DNA of 6,262 nucleotides, from positions 1 through 6,262 of the forward strand of contig CAUEYG010000107.1 in NCBI GenBank assembly GCA_959021945.1. Direction: 5' to 3'. Shown piece by piece: positions 1 through 6,262 of the stretch (positions are counted from its first letter, which is position 1; each line of letters opens with the position of its first letter). The notes below the pieces were generated by a model. The model searched no databases. It was not told the DNA's origin and saw only the letters and a list, made by a program, of their open reading frames with translations. Source of the stretch: an uncultured Eubacteriales bacterium (GTDB lineage Bacteria > Bacillota > Clostridia > Peptostreptococcales > Anaerovoracaceae). The translations under genes were made by a program, and so were the position numbers.

Positions 1-672
1 CTCCAAAACGAGCTTTTCATCCTGAAAATACGCTTTTAAGGCAATCGTGGTTTCCTGCCGTTGTTCCTCCATTCCATGAATAATAGAGTTCTCTACAATC
101 GGCTGTAAAATATAGGGAATTACCTTATAGCCGTCATTGACGGCGTCTGTATCGATTGTATATTCAAGCCGCTTCCTATATCGGAAGCTCTGTATTTTCA
201 AATAACTCTCAGCGGTGGCGATCTCATCCTTTAATAAGATTTCCACGCTGTTGATTTCAATACTGCTTCGCAGCAGCTTTCCTAAAAGCTTGACCATCTC
301 CGCGCTTTCCCTGGCTCCTTCCACCAAGGCGCTCATACGGATGCTTTCCAAGGTATTGAACAAAAAATGAGGATTAATTTGGCTGACCAGCATTTTAAAC
401 TGGATATCCTTTTGCTGGAGCTGCATTTCCGATTTCTGCTTTTCCGCAGTTTTTACTGCGGCAATCAGGTTTTGGAGCTTTCCGGCCATTACCTCTAGGT
501 CTTGAGAGAGCTGGCCCACCTCGTCATTTCCCTTAATTTCCACCAGGTTGTTGAACACGCCGGAAGCCACCATATGCACATTCTCACTGATTTGGGAAAT
601 GCGGTAGCATAAAAAATAAGTGATAATAAAGATAATGATACATGAAATCAGAACGACAACGCGAATATACAT
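1..672 (-). CDS. YesM/LytS-class sensor histidine kinase, lacking its sensor domain and cut at the C-terminus by the window edge
   Basis: Read on the minus strand, the frame is open from 693 to the window edge at 1. From the ATG at 672-670, 224 residues are visible. In order they show one TM helix (about residues 2-20, ending FIITYFLCYR), a HAMP-like linker with the motif GNDEVGQLS, a coiled-coil-prone stretch rich in K, E and Q, and the His_kinase (PF06580) phosphoacceptor motif QINPHFLFNT, whose His should be the phosphorylation site. The ATPase N-box LQPIVENSIIHG follows, and the window ends before the G boxes. Family members are usually near 600 residues, with a first TM helix and a large extracellular sensor domain; both are absent here. 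They normally pair with an AraC-type YesN regulator, which may lie beyond the left edge. The start is uncertain: only a weak AGG lies 3 nt upstream of the ATG. The upstream frame (FPRVYRL) runs into two stops beside the permease end, so this is probably a 5'-truncated gene, possibly a pseudogene. Family assignment is firm; integrity and expression are doubtful. Confidence 0.82.
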   Translation of the reverse strand, partial: MYIRVVVLISCIIIFIITYFLCYRISQISENVHMVASGVFNNLVEIKGNDEVGQLSQDLEVMAGKLQNLIAAVKTAEKQKSEMQLQQKDIQFKMLVSQINPHFLFNTLESIRMSALVEGARESAEMVKLLGKLLRSSIEINSVEILLKDEIATAESYLKIQSFRYRKRLEYTIDTDAVNDGYKVIPYILQPIVENSIIHGMEEQRQETTIALKAYFQDEKLVLE

Positions 673-700
673 CAACCTGTAAACACGCGGGAATTATTAC
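660..700. other. Apparent junction between a 3'-truncated permease gene and a 5'-truncated kinase gene
   Basis: On the minus strand the permease ends in QYVV, followed by TAA (699-697) and TAA (696-694). Without any frame change, the codons then read FPRVYRLMYIRVVVLIS and go on into kinase TM-HAMP sequence. There is no intergenic spacer and no terminator hairpin. The permease lacks its expected last TM helix and the kinase lacks its expected N-terminal half, so the breakpoint should lie in or next to this interval. The residues just after the stops could belong to the kinase (the end of its sensor plus TM2) or partly to the lost permease TM8, whose family often has an FP-x-x-Y type segment here. 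That choice is inference and sets the exact breakpoint. No inverted or direct repeats marking a transposon end were seen. Confidence 0.6.
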
Positions 701-2961
701 ACCACGTATTGTACTCCCGAATTTGCCATGACCCAGCAGGCTCCATACCGGAGCAGATAGCCGAAAACCAGCGAAATCAAAATATTGCCCGCAGCCAGTA
801 CCAGCCCTTCTCCTATCACCAGTTTACTGATTTGAGAGCCTGTCATGCCAATAGACTGAAGCATGGCCAGCTCTGTTTTCTGTGACATAAAATTGCTGAT
901 CAAAGTGTTTATCAAGTTAATCAGGCTAAACAAAACAAGAAACAGTACCAGAACAACGACCATTAGAACAAATTGGTTTGCCTCCTCTTCACTCTGTGCC
1001 TTTCTCTGCCGCAATGTATCGATGGACAGTTTTGGATTCTGATCTGCCATTTGTGTCAAAGAAGGCTCTGCCTCATCTGTCATAGAAAGATCTGTGGCAA
1101 TCACCCACTGATTGGATAGATTCACTGCAGGAAGTTCTTTTTTCAGCACCTGCTCGGGCAGTAAAAACCAGCCATCTGTCAATCCATCTTTGTAATTTTC
1201 TACAATTCCGGCAATTTCATAAGTTTTAAAACTTTCCTTCCCATCATAATAGTGAAGGGTAACCTTATCTCCTACTTCAAATTTCCAACCAAAGATCTCT
1301 TGTGCCTGATTGTTGCCCCGAACCAATATTTTATCCCCAGACAGCAGTCCTTCATAATCAAAGCTTCCTTCCGTAAGAGCCTCCTCCATATCAGCTGCTT
1401 CCTGTTTTGTAAAAGGGGTAACAATATCTTCCGCCCCAGCCTGATCTTTATAATCGTATTTAATATGGGCACACTGCAAATCATAAATTTTCTTTACGCC
1501 TGGAACAGCCTGAATTTCATCATAGAGCTTTTTTGTAAAAGGGTTCTTCAGTTGGAGCTCAGCTGCACCGTGTTCCGCTGTTTCTACAGCATTTCCTGAA
1601 AAAGAAAGAACAAACTCTCCAATTTCATAAGGCCCCTGACGGGCAAACTTTTCTTTATCCAGAGAAACGGCAAAAGTAACGGCGCCGATAAACAGAACCC
1701 CTCCAATTCCCAAGGACAGCATGGTTACAAAGGTCTTTTTCCGATTCCTGGAGCTGTTCATCCTTGCCAGAGAAAAAGGCGTAATTTTTCTCTGCAGCTT
1801 TCTTGTCTGTTTTTTGCCTTCATCACCGTTATACGCCGAATATCTGGCTGCTTCCATAGGCGAAATAGATGCTGCGATTTTAGCCGGCTTCATAACAGAA
1901 ACCATAACTGTAACTAGGGTAGTGGCTATAGCAATGACCGCCATCAGCAGTGTATTTGTTATAGAGAAACCGCCCGGCCTTGACAGAAAAGAGAGGAATC
2001 CGCCCAGGACAAGCCCAATAGGAAGCGCCCTCAGCGCAAGAAGAATTCCCTCCCGCCTTACCATTCTTCGCACCTGCTTTTTCGTCATACCGAGGGTTCT
2101 CAGCTGACCGTATTCTCTGGTTTTTCCGGTGATGGAAATATAAAATACACTGTAAATTACCATAATAGCCGCAATAAAGATAATCAGCCCAATGACTGCT
2201 ATAGAAACGGTTTCTGTGGTAATTCTTCCCTCCGGAAGGGTAAATAAATAGTTATCGTTTTCATTCACCTGACTGCGGGATATCCCGGCCTTTTCCGCAG
2301 CATCCCGAATGGTTTCCAAAAATTCATTCTGAGTCATCTTTGATGCGTCTTTCACCTTTGCCAGAACATTATAGTTTATGTCTTTCAGGCCTGTCCCAGT
2401 TTCCGCATAAGCTTTAGAATGAATCACACTATATACATTGGAATTTTTAACGTCCTTTGTAAAGCCGGAAACAACGTACATTTCCTGCTTACCGGATAAA
2501 AAGGGCACGCTTATCTTTGTCCCCACCTTTGCAGCCTTTCCAATTTTCTTCAGATAGCCCTTTGGCACAAGGACTTCATTTTTCTTTTCGGGCAGCTCGC
2601 CTTCTGTCAATTCCATGGTTTTTATGGTATCAGAGGAACCATCGTAATAAACATGCCATAAAAGATAGTCGTCTATTTCTATCTGCTCTCCCATTTTTCC
2701 CACTGTCAGATAGGAAAACCGATCATCCTGCTCCAGCGCCTTAATCTGCCCCTTTGTAACCTCCATATACATAACATCTTGTGCATTGGCTAATTTACGC
2801 TGCATATCCACCTTTATGGAGCTTTGTGACAATCCCATAACCATAATGAGGATAACAGCAATTACAATGGTAACCATGATGAACAGATTACCCATTTTCT
2901 TGGATTTCAGATCTGATTTGGCCAAATGTTTGATGATAGATTTATTCTGTATTTCATACAT
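697..2961 (-). CDS. ABC transporter permease with two FtsX domains, C-terminally truncated
   Basis: This is the membrane subunit of an MacB/LolCDE-like ABC system, acting in the cytoplasmic membrane with the ATPase encoded immediately upstream. Numbered from the ATG at 2961 (754 aa), TM1 is about 25-44 and a first extracellular domain spans about 45-250. TM2 is about 250-275, followed by a cytoplasmic LRTLGMTKKQ segment, TM3 about 306-327 and TM4 about 335-357, and the first half ends SPMEAARYS. TM5 is about 412-433, a second extracellular domain spans about 434-663, and TM6 is about 664-690. Then come LQSIGMTGSQ, TM7 at about 716-738, and the stop. The first half runs about 82 residues beyond its GMT motif, the second only about 47, so TM8 and the basic tail are missing. 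The ATG is preferred over GTG at 2970 because AGGTGG lies 5 nt upstream of it. Two extracellular domains separate it from BceB, which has 10 TM helices and one large loop. Substrate is unknown. The missing helix makes function doubtful. Confidence 0.88.
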   Translation of the reverse strand: MYEIQNKSIIKHLAKSDLKSKKMGNLFIMVTIVIAVILIMVMGLSQSSIKVDMQRKLANAQDVMYMEVTKGQIKALEQDDRFSYLTVGKMGEQIEIDDYLLWHVYYDGSSDTIKTMELTEGELPEKKNEVLVPKGYLKKIGKAAKVGTKISVPFLSGKQEMYVVSGFTKDVKNSNVYSVIHSKAYAETGTGLKDINYNVLAKVKDASKMTQNEFLETIRDAAEKAGISRSQVNENDNYLFTLPEGRITTETVSIAVIGLIIFIAAIMVIYSVFYISITGKTREYGQLRTLGMTKKQVRRMVRREGILLALRALPIGLVLGGFLSFLSRPGGFSITNTLLMAVIAIATTLVTVMVSVMKPAKIAASISPMEAARYSAYNGDEGKKQTRKLQRKITPFSLARMNSSRNRKKTFVTMLSLGIGGVLFIGAVTFAVSLDKEKFARQGPYEIGEFVLSFSGNAVETAEHGAAELQLKNPFTKKLYDEIQAVPGVKKIYDLQCAHIKYDYKDQAGAEDIVTPFTKQEAADMEEALTEGSFDYEGLLSGDKILVRGNNQAQEIFGWKFEVGDKVTLHYYDGKESFKTYEIAGIVENYKDGLTDGWFLLPEQVLKKELPAVNLSNQWVIATDLSMTDEAEPSLTQMADQNPKLSIDTLRQRKAQSEEEANQFVLMVVVLVLFLVLFSLINLINTLISNFMSQKTELAMLQSIGMTGSQISKLVIGEGLVLAAGNILISLVFGYLLRYGACWVMANSGVQYVV

Positions 2962-2966
2962 ACCGG

Positions 2967-2972
2967 CCACCT
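2967..2972 (-). promoter_or_regulatory. Ribosome binding site of the permease, deciding its start
   Basis: On the minus strand AGGTGG overlaps the TAG stop of the ATPase gene and lies 5 nt before the ATG at 2961. It favours that ATG over the in-frame GTG at 2970, which would put the site inside the coding region. The overlap suggests translational coupling of ATPase and permease. Confidence 0.6.
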
Positions 2973-3639
2973 ACTTTCTAACAATCTTTCCATCTTCAAT
3001 TCGTACGATCCGATCAGCAGTCTGGGCAATCTCCTCATTGTGGGTGATCATAACCATGGTCTGCTGGAATTGGCAGCTGGTAGTTTTCATCAAACTGATT
3101 ACATCCTGACTGGTAACGCTGTCCAGATTTCCTGTAGGTTCGTCGGCAAGGATAATCGCCGGTTTGGTAACCAAAGCTCTGGCAATGGCCACTCTCTGCT
3201 GCTGTCCGCCGGATAGTTGATTTGGCATCTGCGTCTTTTTCTCAGAAAGGCCCAAAAGCTTCATAATGTGGTCCACCCAACTTTTTTCTGCATGATGGCC
3301 ATCCAGCTCCATGGGAAGTATGATATTTTCATACACATTGAGGATTGGCACCAAGTTGTAATTTTGAAATACAAACCCAATGTTTCTCCGTCTAAAGGTT
3401 GTGAGAGCTTCATCTTTCATAGAAAAAATAGCATTTCCATTAATATACACATTTCCTGTTGTAGCGCGGTCCAGACCGCCCATCATGTGCAGCAGCGTAC
3501 TTTTGCCGCTGCCGGAAGTTCCTACAATAGCAACGAATTCTCCCTGCTCTACTTCCAGGTTTACACCATCCAGCGCTTTGACCAGATTCCCTTCTTTTCC
3601 ATAATATTTTTTCAGATTTTCTGTTTTAAGTACTGACAT
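2971..3639 (-). CDS. ABC transporter ATP-binding protein (MacB/LolD/BceA-like)
   Basis: This cytoplasmic ATPase powers the FtsX-type permease encoded next to it. The 222-residue length is normal for the family, and every nucleotide-binding element is present: Walker A GTSGSGKST (40-48), Q-loop FQNYN (Gln92), signature LSGGQQQR (142-149), Walker B IILADE (162-167) with catalytic Glu167, D-loop around NLDS (171-174) and switch His200 in ITHN. The stretch FVFQNYNLVPILNVYENI is typical of the MacB/LolD/BceA subfamily. The start is secure, because AAGGAGGAG ends 6 nt before the ATG. Its TAG stop is followed closely by the permease start, so the two are surely co-translated. The gene itself looks intact, unlike its partner. 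Substrate is not determined: envelope-active peptides or other lipophilic compounds are possible from family knowledge, and lipoprotein transport of the LolCDE kind is unlikely in a Gram-positive. Confidence 0.95.
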   Translation of the reverse strand: MSVLKTENLKKYYGKEGNLVKALDGVNLEVEQGEFVAIVGTSGSGKSTLLHMMGGLDRATTGNVYINGNAIFSMKDEALTTFRRRNIGFVFQNYNLVPILNVYENIILPMELDGHHAEKSWVDHIMKLLGLSEKKTQMPNQLSGGQQQRVAIARALVTKPAIILADEPTGNLDSVTSQDVISLMKTTSCQFQQTMVMITHNEEIAQTADRIVRIEDGKIVRK

Positions 3640-3723
3640 TCCCGTCTCCTCCTTTTATTCTTATGCATTCAGTTTACGGGATAAAAGTCACCAGATTCTC
3701 TCTGAAAAATAACAGTTTTGTGA
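3640..3723 (-). promoter_or_regulatory. 84-nt kinase-to-ATPase leader with a strong ribosome binding site
   Basis: This is the only real intergenic space among the visible genes. On the minus strand it contains AAGGAGGAG at 3654-3646, an almost ideal Shine-Dalgarno, whose AGGAGG core lies 8 nt before the ATPase ATG. The rest is AT-rich and holds two copies of AAACTG about 49 nt apart. I could not identify a convincing -35/-10 pair, terminator or operator. In related modules the transporter genes often have their own promoter activated by the neighbouring response regulator, and this gap is the natural place for one. That part is inference. Confidence 0.4.
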
Positions 3724-4749
3724 TTATTGAGCTTCCGCAGGAATAAAAATGGAAAAGCCGCAGCCTTGCCCCTCCTGAGAATCGACCCGAATGTATCCGC
3801 GCTGTGCAGTTACCATTTCCCGCGCAAGATAAAGACCGATCCCAAGCCCTTCGCTTGATGAAACTTGGCCTCCCCGGTAAAAGCGCCCAAAGATCTTAGG
3901 AATTTCTTCCTCCTGAATCCCCAGCCCAGTATCTAATACTTCAATGCGAACAAAGAGTTCATAAGAGACTGCCCTGATTTTGATTCGTCCTCCCTCCGGC
4001 GTATACTTGACAGCGTTGTCCACTATATTTCCAACAGCTTCCCGCATCCACTTTATATCAAAGAATGCCCTTATCTGCGTCTCACATTCCAAAGTAATAT
4101 CCAGATTTTTGGCCTGGGCTTTGTCAGAAAAATCACCGATTACCTGAATCAGCAACTCCCTTACATTGGCTTTTTCAGGGGTGCATCGTATAATGCCGTT
4201 TTCCAATCTTGCCATTTGCAGCAACATCTGAATCAGAAACTTGAGCTTCTCTGACTGGGATACCAGCTTTTGGACCAGTTCCTTGTTTTCACTCTCCCGC
4301 TCAGCCAGCAGCTGGCTATATAATAGTATATTAGCGATGGGCGTTTTCGTCTGGTGGGAAATATCCGCCAGCAAAGATTCGATCTGTCCTTTCTGCATCT
4401 TTGCATCGCGAAAAGCCCGTTCCTTCATGGAAAGAAATCTGGATAATTTGGTCTGAAATAAAGCCAGCTCCGTTTCTTCGCTAACAGGAGAAAGGTCCTG
4501 TCCTGCCATGGCCTGATCCAAGGAGCGACTGCATTGTCCAAACACAGCTAAAACACCTTTTTTAATCTGACGCACAAAAAATACCAGCAGCAAGGCCATC
4601 ATAGCCAGTGCTGCCGGTATTACAAACTTCACATAAAATTCCATAAAACAGGCGACGAGAATGACCCCACACAACAGTAAAAAGAGACTGCCAAAGATCA
4701 TATAAATTTTATAAAACCACCTATTGCTAATCTGATTGGTATTGCTCAC
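3724..4749 (-). CDS. Two-TM sensor histidine kinase with almost no extracellular domain (intramembrane-sensing type)
   Basis: This membrane kinase should phosphorylate the OmpR-family regulator encoded just upstream. From the GTG at 4749 the protein has 341 residues: TM1 about 15-37, an external loop of only a few residues, TM2 about 42-59, no recognisable HAMP, a HisKA domain with DISHQTKTP (His132), and a HATPase domain with N-box NIVDNAVKYTP (241-251), G1 DTGLGI (273-278), F-box FGRFYRG (287-293) and G2 GLGIGLYLA (301-309). All catalytic motifs are intact. The HQ-x-KTP form of the H-box also occurs in BceS-like kinases, which have the same short-loop topology and usually sense through a partner ABC transporter. 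A longer frame reaches an ATG at 4833, but that overlaps the regulator gene by 80 nt. The GTG has GGAG 7 nt upstream and lies 4 nt after the regulator stop, so it is preferred. The inducing signal is unknown. Confidence 0.92.
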   Translation of the reverse strand: MSNTNQISNRWFYKIYMIFGSLFLLLCGVILVACFMEFYVKFVIPAALAMMALLLVFFVRQIKKGVLAVFGQCSRSLDQAMAGQDLSPVSEETELALFQTKLSRFLSMKERAFRDAKMQKGQIESLLADISHQTKTPIANILLYSQLLAERESENKELVQKLVSQSEKLKFLIQMLLQMARLENGIIRCTPEKANVRELLIQVIGDFSDKAQAKNLDITLECETQIRAFFDIKWMREAVGNIVDNAVKYTPEGGRIKIRAVSYELFVRIEVLDTGLGIQEEEIPKIFGRFYRGGQVSSSEGLGIGLYLAREMVTAQRGYIRVDSQEGQGCGFSIFIPAEAQ

Positions 4750-4753
4750 AACT

Positions 4754-5440
4754 TCACTCCATTTCCGCTCCTTTAGCCCAAGTATAACCGATCCCGTAAA
4801 TGCTTTTGATGGATGTTGTCCCCAGTTTATCACGAAGCCGTTTTATGGTTACAGTCAATGCATGGTCATCTACATACTCAGTTTCCCAAACACGGTCGAT
4901 GAGCTGTTCTTTTGAAAGGGTTCTTCCTCTGTTCATAACCAGGATTTTTAATAGTTTCTGCTCTGTTTTACTCAAATTCAATGATTCTCCGTCCCGCGTA
5001 AATACCATATTCTCAAAATCAAGAGTAAGATTTTCCAAACGAAAGGTATGCTGCTTTTCTGATGTAAGCCTGCTGCTATCACGGCGGCGCAGCACAGAGT
5101 GAACCCTGGCTCTCAGTACCATGAGGCTAAAGGGTTTTGTGATATAATCATCGCCGCCCATTTCCAGGCCCCTTACAATATCCAGCTCCAAATCCTTGGC
5201 AGTAAGAAAAATAATCGGTACGTCTGACTGCTCCCGAATCTCCCTGCAAAAGGAAAACCCGTCTCCATCAGGCAAATTTACATCAAGCAGGACCAGGTCC
5301 GGCTCTTTCTTTTTTAGTTCTTCCCTGGCCTGCTTTAAATTTTCTGCACTTACCGTCCGAATCTGAGAGCTCTCCAGCGTCATTCCAATCCCTTCATTTA
5401 AAGACGGATCATCTTCGATAATCAAAATTTGCTTTATCAT
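4754..5440 (-). CDS. OmpR/PhoB-family response regulator
   Basis: This cytoplasmic transcription factor forms a two-component pair with the kinase that follows it. The 228-residue length is normal for the family. The receiver domain spans about 3-117 and has the acidic pair near Asp10-Asp11, phosphoacceptor Asp53 in LLDVNLPDG, Thr80 in FLTAKD and Lys102 in ITKPF. The C-terminal winged-helix domain is about 135-223, with the typical LSKTEQKLLKIL, RGRTLSKEQLIDRVW, recognition-helix VTIKRLRDKLG and SIYGIGYTW segments. All key residues are present. The ATG at 5440 lies 9 nt after the sppA stop, with a modest GGG-A element immediately upstream, so it is probably translated from the sppA-containing transcript. 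Likely targets are the ABC transporter genes downstream and possibly its own operon; that is inferred from family practice, not from a visible operator. Confidence 0.95.
   Translation of the reverse strand: MIKQILIIEDDPSLNEGIGMTLESSQIRTVSAENLKQAREELKKKEPDLVLLDVNLPDGDGFSFCREIREQSDVPIIFLTAKDLELDIVRGLEMGGDDYITKPFSLMVLRARVHSVLRRRDSSRLTSEKQHTFRLENLTLDFENMVFTRDGESLNLSKTEQKLLKILVMNRGRTLSKEQLIDRVWETEYVDDHALTVTIKRLRDKLGTTSIKSIYGIGYTWAKGAEME
4757..4760 (-). promoter_or_regulatory. Ribosome binding site of the histidine kinase GTG start
   Basis: GGAG on the minus strand lies inside the last codons of the regulator gene, 7 nt before the GTG at 4749. It supports this GTG over the in-frame ATG at 4833 and points to translational coupling of regulator and kinase. 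Confidence 0.5.
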
Positions 5441-5449
5441 TTTCCCATA

Positions 5450-6262
5450 CTACTTTTGAATTTCCGACATATAGCTGATAGGCATTTGCCCCTGCTCGTT
5501 CATCAGTTCCAGCAGCGCCTGCACATCGCTCTTGTTTGCACCTTCCCGGGCTTTTGCCACAGCGCTGAAAAGCGAACCAAACAGACTGTTATCCTCATAC
5601 TGCATATTGGATACGATACAAGAATCCAGACCATAAGTTTGCCTCATATGGGAAACAGCATCTTCCAGAGTACCGATCTGATCCACCAATCCCCGATCCA
5701 TTGCCTGTTTGGCTGTATAAATCCTGCCATCCGCCAGTTTCTTTACTTTTGCAACAGGTAAATTACGGCCCTCTGCCACAAGGTCTACAAACTGCTCATA
5801 GGCTTCGTCTACCAGTGACTGGAGAATGTCTTTCTGCTCCTTTGTCATAGGTTCGGTCATACCTCCCATAGCCTTATTTTTTCCTGCAGTAATGGTCGTG
5901 GCCTTAATACCGTATTTTTCCAAAAGTTCAGAGATATCAAAGACAGTGCCAATGGTGACCCCAATAGATCCTGTCCAGCAGTTCCGGTTGGCGACAATTC
6001 TGTCTGCCGGCGCTGATATATAGTATCCACCGGAAGCAGCCATAGACCCCATAGCAGAATAAAGCGGCCGACCTGACTGTTTATATTCCAGCAGCTTTTC
6101 ATAAATTTCATCCGTCTCATAAACAGAACCGCCCGGCGTATTTACAAATAAAATCAAGCCTTTATTATTGGGATTACTCTGCACATCCTCTAATCGGTTC
6201 AACACCCATTCATGGTTATAGGCGCTGTCCGAATCTTCTCCACTGATGGTTCCTTCAATGTA
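5450..6262 (-). CDS. sppA: Signal peptide peptidase SppA-type protease (family S49), N-terminus outside the window
   Basis: SppA is a membrane-anchored serine protease with a Ser/Lys dyad, active on the outer face of the membrane, where it degrades leftover signal peptides and membrane-associated peptides. The 271 visible residues begin YIEGTISGED and run in frame from the window edge, so the GTG at 6205 is internal and not the start. Visible motifs are the VNTPGGS oxyanion-hole region (about 40-46), MGSMAASGGYYISAP with the expected nucleophile Ser77, TGSIGVT, and TAGKNKAMG with the expected general base Lys130. The C-terminus, ending QMPISYMSEIQK, matches the position where Bacillus SppA (about 335 aa) ends, so this is the short Gram-positive form, missing here only some 60 N-terminal residues with the membrane anchor. 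It stops 9 nt before the response regulator, suggesting one operon. In Bacillus subtilis, as I recall, SppA contributes to lantibiotic resistance, which would suit this neighbourhood. Confidence 0.93.
   Translation of the reverse strand, partial: YIEGTISGEDSDSAYNHEWVLNRLEDVQSNPNNKGLILFVNTPGGSVYETDEIYEKLLEYKQSGRPLYSAMGSMAASGGYYISAPADRIVANRNCWTGSIGVTIGTVFDISELLEKYGIKATTITAGKNKAMGGMTEPMTKEQKDILQSLVDEAYEQFVDLVAEGRNLPVAKVKKLADGRIYTAKQAMDRGLVDQIGTLEDAVSHMRQTYGLDSCIVSNMQYEDNSLFGSLFSAVAKAREGANKSDVQALLELMNEQGQMPISYMSEIQK

Noticed and set aside
1252..2107. Plus-strand open frames opposite the permease gene
   Set aside because: They are antisense shadows of a clearly homologous FtsX permease, have no domain-like composition and no convincing ribosome binding site.
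1..2961. A deliberate permease-kinase fusion protein
   Set aside because: The halves share a reading frame, but two consecutive TAA codons separate them, and each lacks conserved parts of its own family. A scar or artefact is simpler than a designed fusion or programmed readthrough.
2786..3636. Plus-strand open frames opposite the permease start and the ATPase
   Set aside because: The minus-strand ATPase has every ABC motif in one frame. The opposite-strand products are unstructured, Cys- and His-rich translations with no family resemblance.
697..3639. Classical BceAB bacitracin-resistance transporter
   Set aside because: The permease has a duplicated FtsX layout with two large extracellular domains, whereas BceB has ten TM helices and one large loop. 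The gene symbols were therefore withheld.
4750..4833. Longer histidine kinase beginning at the ATG at 4833
   Set aside because: The extra 28 residues overlap the regulator's winged-helix codons and carry no signal or TM feature. The GTG at 4749 has a well-spaced GGAG.
5857..6120. 87-residue minus-strand frame inside sppA
   Set aside because: It is an alternative frame of the SppA catalytic region, whose true frame holds the Ser/Lys motifs and runs to the window edge.
1..6262. tRNA, rRNA, CRISPR array, insertion sequence or strong intrinsic terminator
   Set aside because: I scanned by eye and saw no cloverleaf, regular repeat-spacer pattern, transposase motif or GC hairpin followed by a T run in the few non-coding bases. 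A computed scan could still find weak elements.

Overview
The window looks like a chromosomal segment from a low- to mid-GC Firmicute, most likely a clostridial gut-type organism such as Lachnospiraceae. This is inferred from strong AGGAGG-type ribosome binding sites, occasional GTG starts, and family resemblance of the proteins. All recognisable genes are on the minus strand and packed almost without gaps, so the transcription order runs from high to low coordinates. No RNA gene, CRISPR array, insertion sequence or gene-free stretch over 300 bases was seen.

Right to left, the layout is as follows. A SppA-type membrane serine protease (5450-6262, N-terminus cut by the window edge) is followed 9 nt later by an OmpR-family response regulator (4754-5440). 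Four nt later comes a short-loop, two-TM sensor histidine kinase without HAMP (GTG start at 4749, ends 3724). An 84-nt gap with a near-perfect Shine-Dalgarno follows, then an ABC ATPase (2971-3639) that abuts a duplicated FtsX-type permease (697-2961). The regulator, kinase, ATPase and permease form the common Firmicute module in which a kinase with almost no extracellular part controls an MacB/LolCDE-like ABC transporter, usually linked to cell-envelope stress or antimicrobial-peptide response. SppA in the same apparent transcription unit fits an envelope-stress theme. Substrate and inducer cannot be read from the sequence.

The unusual part is the left end. The permease stops just after its seventh predicted TM helix and lacks the eighth helix and cytoplasmic tail that its own first half has. 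Directly after two tandem TAA stops, in the same reading frame, an open frame enters the last TM helix, HAMP and phosphoacceptor domain of a YesM/LytS-class histidine kinase whose sensor domain and first TM helix are absent. Two genes, each missing the end facing the junction, meet at about 660-700. This looks like a deletion or recombination scar, or an assembly chimera. No intact previously undescribed system is demonstrated; the junction and the sppA linkage are the points most worth checking.
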